A stretch of 64,000 nucleotides of DNA from Chrysomallon squamiferum (taxonomy: Eukaryota; Mollusca; Gastropoda; Neomphalida; Peltospiridae), in NCBI GenBank assembly GCA_012295275.1, contig CM022668.1, positions 4,093,080 to 4,157,079 on the forward strand, in the 5' to 3' direction. This document shows, piece by piece, positions 26,319-42,000 of this stretch. The number at the start of each line of letters is the position of its first letter. Positions within the stretch are counted from its first letter, which is position 1. The notes under the pieces were generated by a model. That model was not told the origin of the DNA. It ran no database searches and was given only the letters and a program-made list of their open reading frames with translations. Made by a program: the position numbers and the translations under genes.

Positions 26319-26987
26319 TTATTAGGTAATTGTTAATGTACTTACTTAGGTTGCTATTTACTTACTTATTATCTTCCCTGCTAACTTAGGTCATTAGTTA
26401 AGTACTTACTTACATTCTTACTCACATAATTGTTAATGCAATGACTTACATTCTCACTTACTTAGTTACTTGTTTCCTTGCTTAGTTAGCTCATTATTTA
26501 CCTAAGTACTGAATTTATTTCTTCCTTAGATAATTGATAATGTACTTACTTGCATTCTCACTAACTTAGTAACTTGGAACCTTGCTTACTTAGGTCATTA
26601 TTTACGTACTTAATTAAGTTCTTCCTTAGATAATTGTTAATGTACAAATTTGCATTTTCTCTTACTTGGTCGCTTCCATCCCAATTTAGATCATTATTTA
26701 GTATTTACTTACCTTCTTTCATAGTTAGGTAATTGTTAATTGTTAATGTATTATTAGTTCTTACTTAGCTCACTATTTACTAACTTACTCGCTTCCTTGC
26801 TAATTTAGGACATTAGTTAAGTTCTTACTTACATTCTTACTCACATAATTGTAAATGTACTGACATGCATTCTGACTTACTTAGTTACTTGCTTCCTTGC
26901 TTACTTAGGTCATTATTTACGTAATTACATGATTTATTTCTTACTTAGATAATTGTAAACATACTTACTTGCATTCTCACTAACTTA

Positions 26988-29900
26988 GTAAGTAGCATCC
27001 TTGCTTACTTAGGTGATTATTTACGTACTTAATTACGTTCTTACTTAGGTAATTGTTAATGTACGAATTTGCATTTTCTCTTAGTTGCTCGCTTCCTTGC
27101 CATATTAGATCATTATTTACGTACTTACTTACTTTCTTTGATTATTAGGTAATTGTTAATGTACTTACTTAGGTTGCTATTTACTTACTTATTATCTTCC
27201 CTGCTAACTTAGGTCATTAGTTAAGTACTTACTTACATTCTTACTCACATAATTGTTAATGCAATGACTTACATTCTCACTTACTTAGTTACTTGTTTCC
27301 TTGCTTAGTTAGCTCATTATTTACCTAAGTACTGAATTTATTTCTTCCTTAGATAATTGATAATGTACTTACTTGCATTCTCACTAACTTAGTAACTTGG
27401 AACCTTGCTTACTTAGGTCATTATTTACGTACTTAATTAAGTTCTTCCTTAGATAATTGTTAATGTACAAATTTGCATTTTCTCTTACTTGGTCGCTTCC
27501 ATCCCAATTTAGATCATTATTTAGTATTTACTTACCTTCTTTCATAGTTAGGTAATTGTTAATGTACTTACTTAGCTCACTATTTACTAACTTACTCGCT
27601 TCCTTGCTAATTTAGGACATTAGTTAAGTTCTTACTTACATTCTTACTCACATAATTGTAAATGTACTGACATGCATTCTGACTTACTTAGTTACTTCCT
27701 TCCTTGCTTACTTAGGTCATTATTTACGTAATTACATGATTTATTTCTTACTTAGATAATTGTAAACATACTTACTTGCATTCTCACTAACTTAGTAAGT
27801 AGCATCCTTGCTTACTTAGGTGATTATTTACGTACTTAATTACGTTCTTACTTAGGTAATTGTTAATGTTAAATTTGCATTTTCTCTTAGTTGCTCGCTT
27901 CCTTGCCATATTAGATCATTATTTACGTACTTACTTACTTTCTTTGATTATTAGGTAATTGTTAATGTACTTACTTAGGTTGCTATTTACTTACTTATTA
28001 TCTTCCCTGCTAACTTAGGTCATTAGTTAAGTACTTACTTACATTCTTACTCACATAATTGTTAATGCAATGACTTACATTCTCACTTACTTAGTTACTT
28101 GTTTCCTTGCTTAGTTAGCTCATTATTTACCTAAGTACTGAATTTATTTCTTCCTTAGATAATTGATAATGTACTTACTTGCATTCTCACTAACTTAGTA
28201 ACTTGGAACCTTGCTTACTTAGGTCATTATTTACGTACTTAATTAAGTTCTTCCTTAGATAATTGTTAATGTACAAATTTGCATTTTCTCTTACTTGGTC
28301 GCTTCCATCCCAATTTAGATCATTATTTAGTATTTACTTACCTTCTTTCATAGTTAGGTAATTGTTAATGTACTTACTTAGCTCACTATTTACTAACTTA
28401 CTCGCTTCCTTGCTAATTTAGGACATTAGTTAAGTTCTTACTTACATTCTTACTCACATAATTGTAAATGTACTGACATGACATGCATTCTGACTTAGTT
28501 ACTTGCTTCCTTGCTTACTTAGGTCATTATTTACGTAATTACATGATTTATTTCTTACTTAGATAATTGTAAACATACTTACTTGCATTCTCACTAACTT
28601 AGTAAGTAGCATCCTTGCTTACTTAGGTGATTATTTACGTACTTAATTACGTTCTTACTTAGGTAATTGTTAATGTACGAATTTGCATTTTCTCTTAGTT
28701 GCTCGCTTCCTTGCCATATTAGATCATTATTTACGTACTTACTTACTTTCTTTGATTATTAGGTAATTGTTAATGTACTTACTTAGGTTGCTATTTACTT
28801 ACTTATTATCTTCCCTGCTAACTTAGGTCATTAGTTAAGTACTTACTTACATTCTTACTCACATAATTGTTAATGCAATGACTTACATTCTCACTTACTT
28901 AGTTACTTGTTTCCTTGCTTAGTTAGTTCATTATTTACCTAAGTACTGAATTTATTTCTTCCTTAGATAATTGATAATGTACTTACTTGCATTCTCACTA
29001 ACTTAGTAACTTGGAACCTTGCTTACTTAGGTCATTATTTACGTACTTAATTAAGTTCTTCCTTAGATAATTGTTAATGTACAAATTTGCATTTTCTCTT
29101 ACTTGGTCGCTTCCATCCCAATTTAGATCATTATTTAGTATTTACTTACTTTCTTTCATAGTTAGGTAATTGTTAATGTACTTACTTAGCTCACTATTTA
29201 CTAACTTACTCGCTTCCTTGCTAATTTAGGACATTAGTTAAGTTCTTACTTACATTCTTACTCACATAATTGTAAATGTACTGACATGCATTCTGACTTA
29301 CTTAGTTACTTGCTTCCATGCTTACTTAGGTCATTATTTACGTAATTACATGATTTATTTCTTACTTAGATAATTGTAAACATACTTACTTGCATTCTCA
29401 CTAACTTAGTAAGTAGCATCCTTGCTTACTTAGGTGATTATTTACGTACTTAATTACGTTCTTACTTAGGTAATTGTTAATGTACGAATTTGCATTTTCT
29501 CTTAGTTGCTCGCTTCCTTGCCATATTAGATCATTATTTACGTACTTACTTACTTTCTTTGATTATTAGGTAATTGTTAATGTACTTACTTAGGTTGCTA
29601 TTTACTTACTTATTATCTTCCCTGCTAACTTAGGTCATTAGTTAAGTACTTACTTACATTCTTACTCACATAATTGTTAATGCAATGACTTACATTCTCA
29701 CTTACTTAGTTACTTGTTTCCTTGCTTAGTTAGCTCATTATTTACCTAAGTACTGAATTTATTTCTTCCTTAGATAATTGATAATGTACTTACTTGCATT
29801 CTCACTAACTTAGTAACTTGGAACCTTGCTTACTTAGGTCATTATTTACGTACTTAATTAAGTTCTTCCTTAGATAATTGTTAATGTACAAATTTGCATT

Positions 29901-30236
29901 TTCTCTTACTTGGTCGCTTCCATCCCAATTTAGATCATTATTTAGTATTTACTTACCTTCTTTCATAGTTAGGTAATTGTTAATGTACTTACTTAGCTCA
30001 CTATTTACTAACTTACTCGCTTCCTTGCTAATTTAGGACATTAGTTAAGTTCTTACTTACATTCTTACTCACATAATTGTAAATGTACTGACATGCATTC
30101 TGACTTACTTAGTTACTTCCTTCCTTGCTTACTTAGGTCATTATTTACGTAATTACATGATTTATTTCTTACTTAGATAATTGTAAACATACTTACTTGC
30201 ATTCTCACTAACTTAGTAAGTAGCATCCTTGCTTAC
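26988..30236 (+). repeat. Homogeneous core: four consecutive 807-bp units
   Basis: Landmark spacing is 807 bp four times in a row with only isolated base differences between units, such as GCTTCC/CTTCCTTCC and ACATGACATG variants. This is the most homogenised part of the array. Confidence 0.9.
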
Positions 30237-33200
30237 TTGCATTCTCACTAACTTTATAATTAAGTAGCTTAATTACATTTTTTCTTACTTAGGTGATTAT
30301 TTTTATTATTTAATTACGTTATTTTTACTTTAATTGTTAATGTACAATTTGCATTTTCTCTTAGTTTCTTCCTTGCCATATTAGATCATTATTTATTTAT
30401 TTACTTACTTACTTTCTTATCTTTATTAGGTAATTGTTACTTACTTAGGGTTTATTTACTTACTTTCTTCTTATTATTATCTTCCCTGCTAGGTTTAGGT
30501 CATTAGTTAACACTTACTTACATTCTTGTTCACATAATTAACTTACAATCACTTCACTTACTTACTTAGTTTACTTGTTTGCTTAGTTAGCTCATTTTTA
30601 TTTACCTAATTACTGAATTTATTTCTTCCTTCTTAATTGATAATTGATAATGTACTTACTTGCATTCTCACTAGTAAGTACCTTGCTTACTTAGGTCATT
30701 ATTTATTTTACGTACTTAATTAAGTTCTTCCTTAGATAATTGTTAATAATTGTTAATTGTACAAATTCTTTTTTTCTCTTACTTGGTTCCTTCCCCATCC
30801 CAATTTAGATATTTTATTTTTTCTTTCTTCTTTTTCTTTCATAGTTAATAATTGTTTACTTTTACTTACTTACTTAGCTCTTTACTAACTCTTTTTTAGG
30901 ACTAATTTAGGACATTATTAGTTACATTCTTAATTTTACATTCTTACTCACATAATAAACAAACTGACTTGACATTCTTCTGACTTACTTAGTTACTTGC
31001 TTCCTTGCTTACTTAGGTCATTATTTACGTAATTACATGATTTATTTCTTACTTAGATAATTGTAAACATACTTACTTGCATTCTCACTAACTTAGTAAG
31101 TAGCATCCTTGCTTACTTAGGTGATTATTTACGTACTTAATTACGTTCTTACTTAGGTAATTGTTAATGTACGAATTTGCATTTTCTCTTAGTTGCTCTC
31201 TTCCTTGCCATATTAGATCATTATTTTTGCCATTTACTTTAGATAATTATTTACTTACTTTATTTTTGGTTTTTTCTTTGATTATTAGTAATTAATTGTT
31301 AATGTACTTACTTAGGTTGCTATTTACTTACTTATTATCTTCCCTGCTAACTTAGGTCATTAGTTAAGTACTTACTTACATTCTTACTCACATAATTGTT
31401 AATGCAATGACTTACATTCTCACTTACTTAGTTACTTGTTTCCTTGCTTAGTTAGCTCATTATTTACCTAAGTACTGAATTTATTTCTTCCTTAGATAAT
31501 TGATAATGTACTTACTTGCATTCTCACTAACTTAGTAACTTGGAACCTTGCTTACTTAGGTCATTATTTACGTACTTAATTAAGTTCTTCCTTAGATAAT
31601 TGTTAATTAATACAAATTTGCATTTTTTTTCTTGGTCTTTGGTCGCTTCCATCCCAATTTAGAATTTAGATCATTATTTTACCTTCTTTCATAGTTTCAT
31701 ATTGTTAATTGTTAATTGTTAACTTAGCTTACTTAGCTCACTATTTACTAACTTACTTAGGATTTTGCTAATTTAGGACATTAGTTTAACATTCTTACTT
31801 ACATTCTTAAATCACATAATTGTAAATGTACATTCTGCATTGCATACTGACTTACTTAGTTACTTGCTTCCTTGATTACTTAGGTTATTATTTACGTAAT
31901 TACATGATTTATTTCTTACTTAGATAATTGTAAACATACTTACTTGCATTCTCACTAACTTAGTAAGTAGCATCCTTGCTTACTTAGGTGATTATTTACG
32001 TACTTAATTACGTTCTTACTTAGGTAATTGTTAATGTACGAATTTGCATTTTCTCTTAGTTGCTCGCTTCCTTGCCATATTAGATCATTATTTACGTACT
32101 TACTTACTTTCTTTGATTATTAGGTAATTGTTAATGTACTTACTTAGGTTGCTATTTACTTACTTATTATCTTCCCTGCTAACTTAGGTCATTAGTTAAG
32201 CACTTACTTACATTCTTAGGTCATTAAGTTACTTATTCTTACTTACATTCACATAATAACATAATTGTTAATGCATTGACTTACATTTTCTTACTTGTTA
32301 CTTGTTTTTTATTTGTTTTTTTTGCTTACTTAGCTCATTATTTTTTCCGTAAGTACTGAATTTATTTCTTCCTTAGATAATTGTTAATGTACTTACTTGC
32401 ATTCTCACTAACTTAGTAACTTGGAACCTTGCTTACTTAGGTCATTATTTACGTACTTAATTAAGTTCTTCCTTAGATAATTGTTAATGTACAAATTTGC
32501 ATTTTCTCTTACTTGGTCGCTTCCATCCCAATTTAGATCATTATTTATTTGTATTTACTTACCTTCTTTCATAGTTAGGTAATTGTTAATGTACTTACTT
32601 AGCTCACTATTTACTAACTTACTCGCTTCCTTGCTAATTTAGGACATTAGTTAAGTTCTTACTTACATTCTTACTCACATAATTGTAAATGTACTGACAT
32701 GCATTCTGACTTACTTACTTAGTTACTTGCTTCCTTGCTTACTTAGTTACTTTGCTTCCTTTAATTTTTTTTTATTTATTTAATTAATTACATGATTTAT
32801 TTCTTAATTTATAAATAATTCTTATACTTACATACTTACTTGCATTCTCACTAACTTAGTAAGTAGCATCCTTGCTTACTTAGGTGATTATTTACGTACT
32901 TAATTACGTTCTTACTTAGGTAATTGTTAATGTACGAATTTGCATTTTCTCTTAGTTGCTCGCTTCCTTGCCATATTAGATCATTATTTACGTACTTACT
33001 TACTTTCTTTGATTATTAGGTAATTGTTAATGTACTTACTTAGGTTGCTATTTACTTACTTATTATCTTCCCTGCTAACTTAGGTCATTAGTTAAGTACT
33101 TACTTACATTCTTACTCACATAATTGTTAATGCAATGACTTACATTCTCACTTACTTAGTTACTTGTTTCCTTGCTTAGTTAGCTCATTATTTACCTAAG

Positions 33201-36200
33201 TACTGAATTTATTTCTTCCTTAGATAATTGATAATGTACTTACTTGCATTCTCACTAACTTAGTAACTTGGAACCTTGCTTACTTAGGTCATTTTTACGT
33301 ACTTAATTAAGTTCTTAATTAATTGAGTTCTTCCTTAGATAATTGTTAATGTACAAATTTGCATTTTCTCTTACTTGGTCGCTTCCATCCCAATTTAGAT
33401 CATTATTTAGTATTTACTTACCTTCTTTCATAGTTAGGTAATTGTTAATGTACTTACTTAGCTCACTATTTACTAACTTACTCGCTTCCTTGCTAATTTA
33501 GGACATTAGTTAAGTTCTTACTTACATTCTTACTCACATAATTGTAAATGTACTGACATGCATTCTGACTTACTTAGTTACTTGCTTCCTTGCTTACTTA
33601 TTTACGTAATTTATTATTTATTTTAATTTACATTTATTTTATTTTAATTAATTATAAATTGTAATTACTTACTTAGATAACTTACTTAGATAATTGCAAA
33701 CATACTTTTTGCATTCTCACTAACTTAGTATTTAGCATTCCTTGTATTAATTTACGTTTACTTACTTATTGATTATTTATTTAATTTTTATTTTTTCTTG
33801 TTCTTACTTAGGTAATTTTTAATTTTGAATTTGCATTTTTCTTAGTTACTTATTTGCCATATTAGATTATTATTATTTATTTACTTACTTTTTTTTTCTT
33901 TATTATTTTAATTGTACTTGTATTCTATTTACTTAGGTCTTATTTGCTATTTACTTACTTATTATCTTCCCTGCTAACTTAGGTCATTAGTTTACTTACA
34001 TACTTACATTCTTACACATTACATTAATTAATTAATTAATTACATTTCTTTTTCTTACTTAGTTACTTGTTTCCTTGCTTAGTTAGCTCATTATTTTTTT
34101 TGAAATTAGTTAGCTCATTATTTACCTAAGATTACTGAATTTATTTCTTCCTTAGATAATTGATAATGTACTTACTTGCATTCTCACTAACTTAGTAACT
34201 TGGAACCTTGCTTACTTAGGTCATTATTTACGTACTTAATTAAGTTCTTCCTTAGATAATTGTTAATGTACAAATTTGCATTTTCTCTTACTTGGTCGCT
34301 TCCATCCCATTTTAGATCATTTTTAGATCATTATTTATTATTTACTTACCTTCTTTCATAGTTAGGTAATTGTTAATGTACTTACTTAGCTCACTATTTA
34401 CTAACTTACTCGCTTCCTTGCTAATTTAGGACATTAGTTAAGTTCTTACTTACATTCTTACTCACATAATTGTAAATGTACTGACATGCATTCTGACTTA
34501 CTTAGTTACTTGCTTCCTTGCTTACTTAGGTCATTATTTACGTAATTACATGATTTATTTCTTACTTAGATAATTGTAAACATACTTACTTGCATTCTCA
34601 CTAACTTAGTAAGTAGCATCCTTGCTTACTTAGGTGATTATTTACGTACTTAATTACGTTCTTACTTAGGTAATTGTTAATGTACGAATTTGCATTTTCT
34701 CTTAGTTGCTCGCTTCCTTGCCATATTAGATCATTATTTACGTACTTACTTACTTTCTTTGATTATTAGGTAATTGTTAATGTACTTACTTAGGTTGCTA
34801 TTTACTTACTTATTATCTTCCCTGCTAACTTAGGTCATTAGTTAAGTACTTACTTACATTCTTACTCACATAATTGTTAATGCAATGACTTACATTCTCA
34901 CTTACTTAGTTACTTGTTTCCTTGCTTAGTTAGCTCATTATTTACCTAAGTACTGAATTTATTTCTTCCTTAGATAATTGATAATGTACTTACTTGCATT
35001 CTCACTAACTTAGTAACTTGGAACCTTGCTTACTTAGGTCATTATTTACGTACTTTATTTTATTTAATTTCTTATTAAGTTTTTCCTTAGATAATTGTTA
35101 ATTAATTTGCATTTCCTTCTTAATTGGTCCTCCCCATTATTTGATCATTATTTTACAAATTTCATTTATTTTTTTTTCTTATTTTATTTCTTCCATTAAT
35201 TTAGATCATTTTTTAGTATTTACTTTCTTATTTTACTTTTACTTTTACTAATTTTGTTATTTTACTTATTTATTTTCATTATTTATTAACTAATTTACAT
35301 AATTCTAATTTAGGACATTAATACATACTTACTTACATTCTTCTTACACATTACTTACTTACATACTTACTTACACTTGCACTTATTTACTTCTTATTTA
35401 TTTCCTTGCTTACTTATGATTTTATTTACTTAATTATTGATTAATTTCTTACTTAGATAACTTAAATTACTTCACTTCTCACTTAGTAACTTAGCATCCT
35501 TGCTTACTTAGGTGATTATTTAATTACGTTCTTAATTACGTTCTTAATTGTAGGTAATTGTTAATTTTTTTTTTTTTGCATTTTCTCTTAGTTGCTCGCT
35601 TCCTTGCCATATTAGATCATTATTTACGTACTTACTTACTTTCTTTGATTATTAGGTAATTGTTAATGTACTTACTTAGGTTGCTATTTACTTACTTATT
35701 ATCTTCCCTGCTAACTTAGGTCATTAGTTAAGTACTTACTTACATTCTTACTCACATAATTGTTAATGCAATGACTTACATTCTCACTTACTTAGTTACT
35801 TGTTTCCTTGCTTAGTTAGCTCATTATTTACCTAAGTACTGAATTTATTTCTTCCTTAGATAATTGATAATGTACTTACTTGCATTCTCACTAACTTAGT
35901 AACTTGGAACCTTGCTTACTTAGGTCATTATTTACGTACTTAATTAAGTTCTTCCTTAGATAATTGTTAATGTACAAATTTGCATTTTCTCTTACTTGGT
36001 CGCTTCCATCCCAATTTAGATCATTATTTAGTATTTACTTACTTTCTTTCATAGTTAGTTAATTGTTAATTGTACTTACTTAGCTCACTATTTACTAACT
36101 TACTCGCTTCCTTGCTAATTTAGGACATTAGTTAAGTTCTTACTTACATTCTTACTCACATAATTGTAAATGTACTGACATGCATTCTGACTTACTTAGT

Positions 36201-39200
36201 TACTTGCTTCCTTGCTTACTTAGGTTATTATTTACGTAATTACATGATTTATTTCTTACTTAGATAATTGTAAACATACTTACTTGCATTCTCACTAACT
36301 TAGTAAGTAGCATCCTTGCTTACTTAGGTGATTATTTACGTACTTAATTACGTTCTTACTTAGGTAATTGTTAATGTACGAATTTGCATTTTCTCTTAGT
36401 TGCTCGCTTCCTTGCCATATTAGATCATTATTTACGTACTTACTTACTTTCTTTGATTATTAGGTAATTGTTAATGTACTTACTTAGGTTCTAGCTATTT
36501 ACTTACTTATTATCTTCCCTGCTAACTTAGGTCATTAGTTAAGTACTTACTTACATTCTTACTCACATAATTGTTAATGCAATGACTTACATTCTCACTT
36601 ACTTAGTTACTTGTTTCCTTGCTTAGTTAGCTCATTATTTACCTAAGTACTGAATTTATTTCTTCCTTAGATAATTGATAATGTACTTACTTGCATTCTC
36701 ACTAACTTAGTAACTTGGAACCTTGCTTACTTAGGTCATTATTTACGTACTTAATTAAGTTCTTCCTTAGATAATTGTTAATGTACAAATTTGCATTTTC
36801 TCTTACTTGGTCGCTTCCATCCCAATTTAGTTCATTATTTAGTATTTTTTTTTTCTTTTTTAATTATTTTTTACTTTTCTTTACTTTCATATTTTAATTT
36901 TACATTATTTAGTTCTTATTTATTTTACTTAATTTTATAATTACTATAACTTATTTAATTTAGGACATTAGTTAGTTCTTACTTACATTCTTTAAACTTA
37001 CTTATTTACTTAGTTATAGCATCCTTACTTACTTATTATTTATTTAATTTAATTACGTTCTTACTTATTTAATTGTTAATTTATGAATTTGCATTGCATT
37101 TTCTCTTAGTTGCTCGCTTCCTTGCCATATTAGATCATTATTTACTTATTTACTTACTTTTTTTATTTTTTGATTATTAATTATTGTTAATTAGGTTTTA
37201 TTTACTTACTTATTATCTTCCCTTAGGTCATTAGTTAAGTACTTACTTACATTCTTACTCACATAATTGTTAATGCAATGACTTACATTCTCACTTACTT
37301 AGTTACTTGTTTCCTTGCTTAGTTAGCTCATTTTTTACGTAAGTACTGAATTTATTTCTTCCTTAGGTAATTATTTATGTTTTATTTATTACTTTAACTT
37401 AGTAACTTTGGAATTTTACTTACTTAGGTATTATTTACTTAATTTAATTAAGTTTCCTTAGATAATTTTAATTTTATTATTTTCCTTACTTGGTCGCTTC
37501 CATCCCAATTTACTTATTTATTATTATTTTTTTTTTCTTTCATAGTTAATTAATTGTTTTACTTACTTACTTTTATTTACTTACTTACTTACTGCTTTTT
37601 TTAATTTATTAGTTACTTCTTCTTTTACATTCTTAACATATTTATTACATTTATGCATTTACTTAGTTACTTTTTTCCTTGCTTACTTTTAGGTTATTAT
37701 TTAATTAACATGATTATTTATTTTAGATTTAGATAATTATTACTTGCATTCTTATTTCTTCTTTTTGCATTCCTTCTTTTTTAGTATTGATTATTTACGT
37801 ACTTAATTACGTTCTTACTTAGGTAATTTTAATTACGAATTTGCATTTTCTCTTAGTTGCTCGCTTATATATATTTATTTATTATTTTTGTACTTACTTT
37901 TTTTCTTTATTATTAGTTAATTGTTAATTTACTTACTTACTTATTTATTTACTTACTTATTATCTTCCCTGCTAACTTAGGTCATTATTAGTTACTTACT
38001 TACATTCTTACTCACATAATTGTTAATGCAATGACTTACATTCTCACTTACTTAGTTACTTAGTTACTTGTTTCCTTGCTTAGTTAGCTCATTATTTACC
38101 TAAGTACTGAATTTATTTCTTCCTTAGATAATTGATAATGTACTTACTTGCATTCTCACTAACTTAGTAACTTGGAACCTTGCTTACTTAGGTCATTATT
38201 TACGTACTTAATTAAGTTCTTCCTTTAATAATTGTTAATGTATTTTTTTTTTTTTTCTTACTTCCTTCCTTCCATTTAGATTATTATTTTTTTTATTTAC
38301 TTTTTTTTTTTTCATAGTTAGGTAATTGTTAATTACTTTACTTACTAACTTACTCACTTCCTTTAATTTAGGACTTTTTAAGTTCTTCCTTGCTAATTTA
38401 GGACATTAGTTACTTATTCTTACTTAATACATAACATACATAATTGTAAATGTACTGACTTGCATTCTTCTTACTTACTTAGTTACTTCCTTCCTTGCTT
38501 ATTAGGTTTATTTACATGTAATTTTATTTATTTTATTAGATTAGATAATTGTAAACTTACTTGCATTACTTGCATTCTCACTAACTTAGCATCCTAGCAT
38601 CCTTTTACTTGATTATTGATTATTTAATTAATTACGTTCTTACTTAGGTAATTGTTAATGAATTTGAATTTGCATTTTCTCTTAGTTGCTCGCTTCCTTG
38701 CCATATTAGATCATTATTTATTTATTTACTTACTTACTTTCTTTGATTATTAGGTAATTGTTAATGTACTTACTTTAGGTTGCTATTTACTTACTTATTA
38801 TCTTCCCTGCTAACTTAGGTCATTAGTTCTTCCTTACTTACATTCTTAGGTCATTAGTTACTTACTTACTTACTTACATTCTTACTCACATAATTGTTAA
38901 TGCAATGACTTACATTCTCATTTATTTTTTACTTAGTTACTTAATTTTCCTTGCTTAGTTAGCTCATTATTTACTTTTTACCTATTTTTAATTTGCATTT
39001 CTCATTTTTATTTAATCATTTTTTTTTTAATGAATTTTTTTCCTTTCTTAATTGATAATTGATAATACTTACTTACTTGCATTCTCACTAACTTAGTAAC
39101 TTGGAACCTTACTTATTAATTTAGGTTATTATTTATTTTACTTAATTAAGTTCTTCCTTAGATAATTGTTAATGTACAAATTTGCATTTTTCTTCTTAAT

Positions 39201-42000
39201 TTCCCTTCCATCCCAATTTAGATCATTATTTTTTTCATTATTTATTTACTTAATTTCTTTCATAGTTAGGTAATTGTTAACTTACTTACTTAGCTCACTA
39301 TTTTAACTTACTAATTTTCCTTGCTAATTTAGGACATTAGTTAAGTTTTACTTACATTCTTACTTACATAATAATTGTAAATTACATTCTGATTTACTTA
39401 GTTACTTGCTTCCTTACTTACTTCTTAATTACTTTTATTTACTTATTATTTATTTTACTGTAATTACATTACATTTATTTATTTTATTAATTACTTAGAT
39501 AATTGTAAACATACTTACTTGCATTCTCACTAACTTAGTAAGTAGCATCCTTGCTTACTTAGGTGATTATTTACTTAATTACTTAATTACGTTCTTACTT
39601 AGGTAATTTTAATTAATGAATTTTTTTTTTCTTAGTTTTTCTCTTAGTTGCTCGCTTCCTTGCCATATTAGATCATTATTTACGTACTTACTTACTTTCT
39701 TTGATTATTAGGTAATTGTTAATGTACTTACTTAGGTTGCTATTTACTTACTTATTATCTTCCCTGCTAACTTAGGTCATTAGTTAATTACTTACTTACA
39801 TTACTCACATAATAATTAATTAATACAATCTTACTTACTTACTTACTTAGTTACTTTTTTCCTTGCTTAGTTAGCTCATTTTTTACCTAAATTACTGAAT
39901 TTATTTCTTCCTTATTAATTAATGAATTACTTGCTTTACTTAACTTTCACTTTAACTTAGTACCTTTGGAACCTTTACTTAGGTCATTATTTACGTACTT
40001 TAATTTTTCTTCCTTAGATAATTGTTAATTGTACAAATTTGAATTTTCTTACTTATTCGCTTCATTATTTATTCATTATTTATTTAATTAAGTTATTTCC
40101 TTAGATAATTTTATTGTACAAATTTGCATTTTTTTCTTAGTTGGTTAGCTTCCATGTTAATTTAGATCATTATTTTATTTATTTACTTACCTTCTTTTAG
40201 TTTTAATTGTTAACTTACTTACTTAGCTCACTATTTACTAACTTACTCGCTTCCTTGCTAATTTAGGACATTAGTTAAGTTCTTACTTACATTCTTACTC
40301 ACATAATTGTAAATGTACTGACATGCATTCTGACTTACTTAGTTACTTGCTTCCTTGCTTACTTAGGTCATTATTTACGTAATTACATGATTTATTTCTT
40401 ACTTAGATAATAATAAACAAACATTACTTCATTCTCTTGCATTCTCTAACTTAGTATCCTTAGCATCCTTAAGTAGCATCCTCCTTCCTTAGGTGATTAT
40501 TTAATTGATTATTTTTAGGTAATTGTTAATTAATTACGTTCTTACTTTTCTTCTTTTTCTTTTTTAATTATTTGAATTTTTATTTTCTTAGTTTAGTTAT
40601 CGCTTCCTTATTATATTAGATCATTATTTATTTACTTAGTTTTTACTTTCTTTGATTATTAGGTAATTGTTAATGTACTTACTTAGGTTGCTATTTACTT
40701 ACTTATTATCTTCCCTGCTAACTTAGGTCATTAGTTAAGTACTTACTTACATTCTTACTCACATAATTGTTAATGCAATGACTTACATTCTCACTTACTT
40801 AGTTACTTGTTTCCTTGCTTAGTTAGCTCATTATTTACCTAAGTACTGAATTTATTTCTTCCTTAGATAATTGATAATGTACTTACTTGCATTCTCACTA
40901 ACTTAGTAACTTGGAACCTTGCTTACTTAGGTCATTATTTACGTACTTAATTAAGTTCTTCCTTAGATAATTGTAAACATACTTACTTGCATTGATTTTC
41001 GCTTCCATCCCCAAATTTTTTCATTTTCTCTTACTTGGTCGCTTCCATCCCAATTTAGATCATTATTTAGTATTTACTTACTTTCTTTCATAGTTAGGTA
41101 ATTGTTAATGTACTTACTTAGCACACTATTTACTAACTTACTCGCTTCCTTGCTAATTTAGGACATTAGTTAAGTTCTTACTTACATTCTTACTCACATA
41201 ATTGTAAATGTACTGACATGCATTCTGACTTACTTAGTTACTTGCTTCCTTGCTTACTTAGGTCATTATTTACGTAATTACATGATTTATTTCTTACTTA
41301 GATAATTGTAAACATACTTACTTGCATTCTCACTAACTTAGTAAGTAGCATCCTTGCTTACTTAGGTGATTATTTACGTACTTAATTACGTTCTTACTTA
41401 GGTAATTGTTAATGTACGAATTTGCATTTTCTCTTAGTTGCTCGCTTCCTTGCCATATTAGATCATTATTTACGTACTTACTTACTTTCTTTGATTATTA
41501 GGTAATTGTTAATGTACTTACTTAGGTTGCTATTTACTTACTTATTATCTTCCCTGCTAACTTAGGTCATTAGTTAAGTACTTACTTACATTCTTACTCA
41601 CATAATTGTTAATGCAATGACTTACATTCTCACTTACTTAGTTACTTGTTTCCTTGCTTAGTTAGCTCATTATTTACCTAAGTACTGAATTTATTTCTTC
41701 CTTAGATAATTGATAATGTACTTACTTGCATTCTCACTAACTTAGTAACTTGGAACCTTGCTTACTTAGGTCATTATTTACGTACTTAATTAAGTTCTTC
41801 CTTAGATAATTGTTAATGTACAAATTTGCATTTTCTCTTACTTGGTCGCTTCCATCCCAATTTAGATCATTATTTAGTATTTACTTACCTTCTTTCATAG
41901 TTAGGTTAATTAATTACTTAATTGTTAACTTAACTTATTTATTTACTTACTTACTTAGCTACTAATTTTTTTTTTTAAGTTTTACTAACTTCCTTGCTAA
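30237..42000 (+). repeat. Mosaic part of satellite array 1 with scrambled patches
   Basis: Near-perfect unit segments alternate abruptly with patches rich in T-runs and TTTATT words, in which G and C positions are lost and local order is shuffled. The clearest patches are about 30237-30990, 31600-31860, 33600-34130, 35050-35570, 36840-37240, 37355-37965, 38220-38700, 38930-39480, 39790-40230 and 40400-40650. Normal unit sequence resumes in phase after each. Confidence 0.8.
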
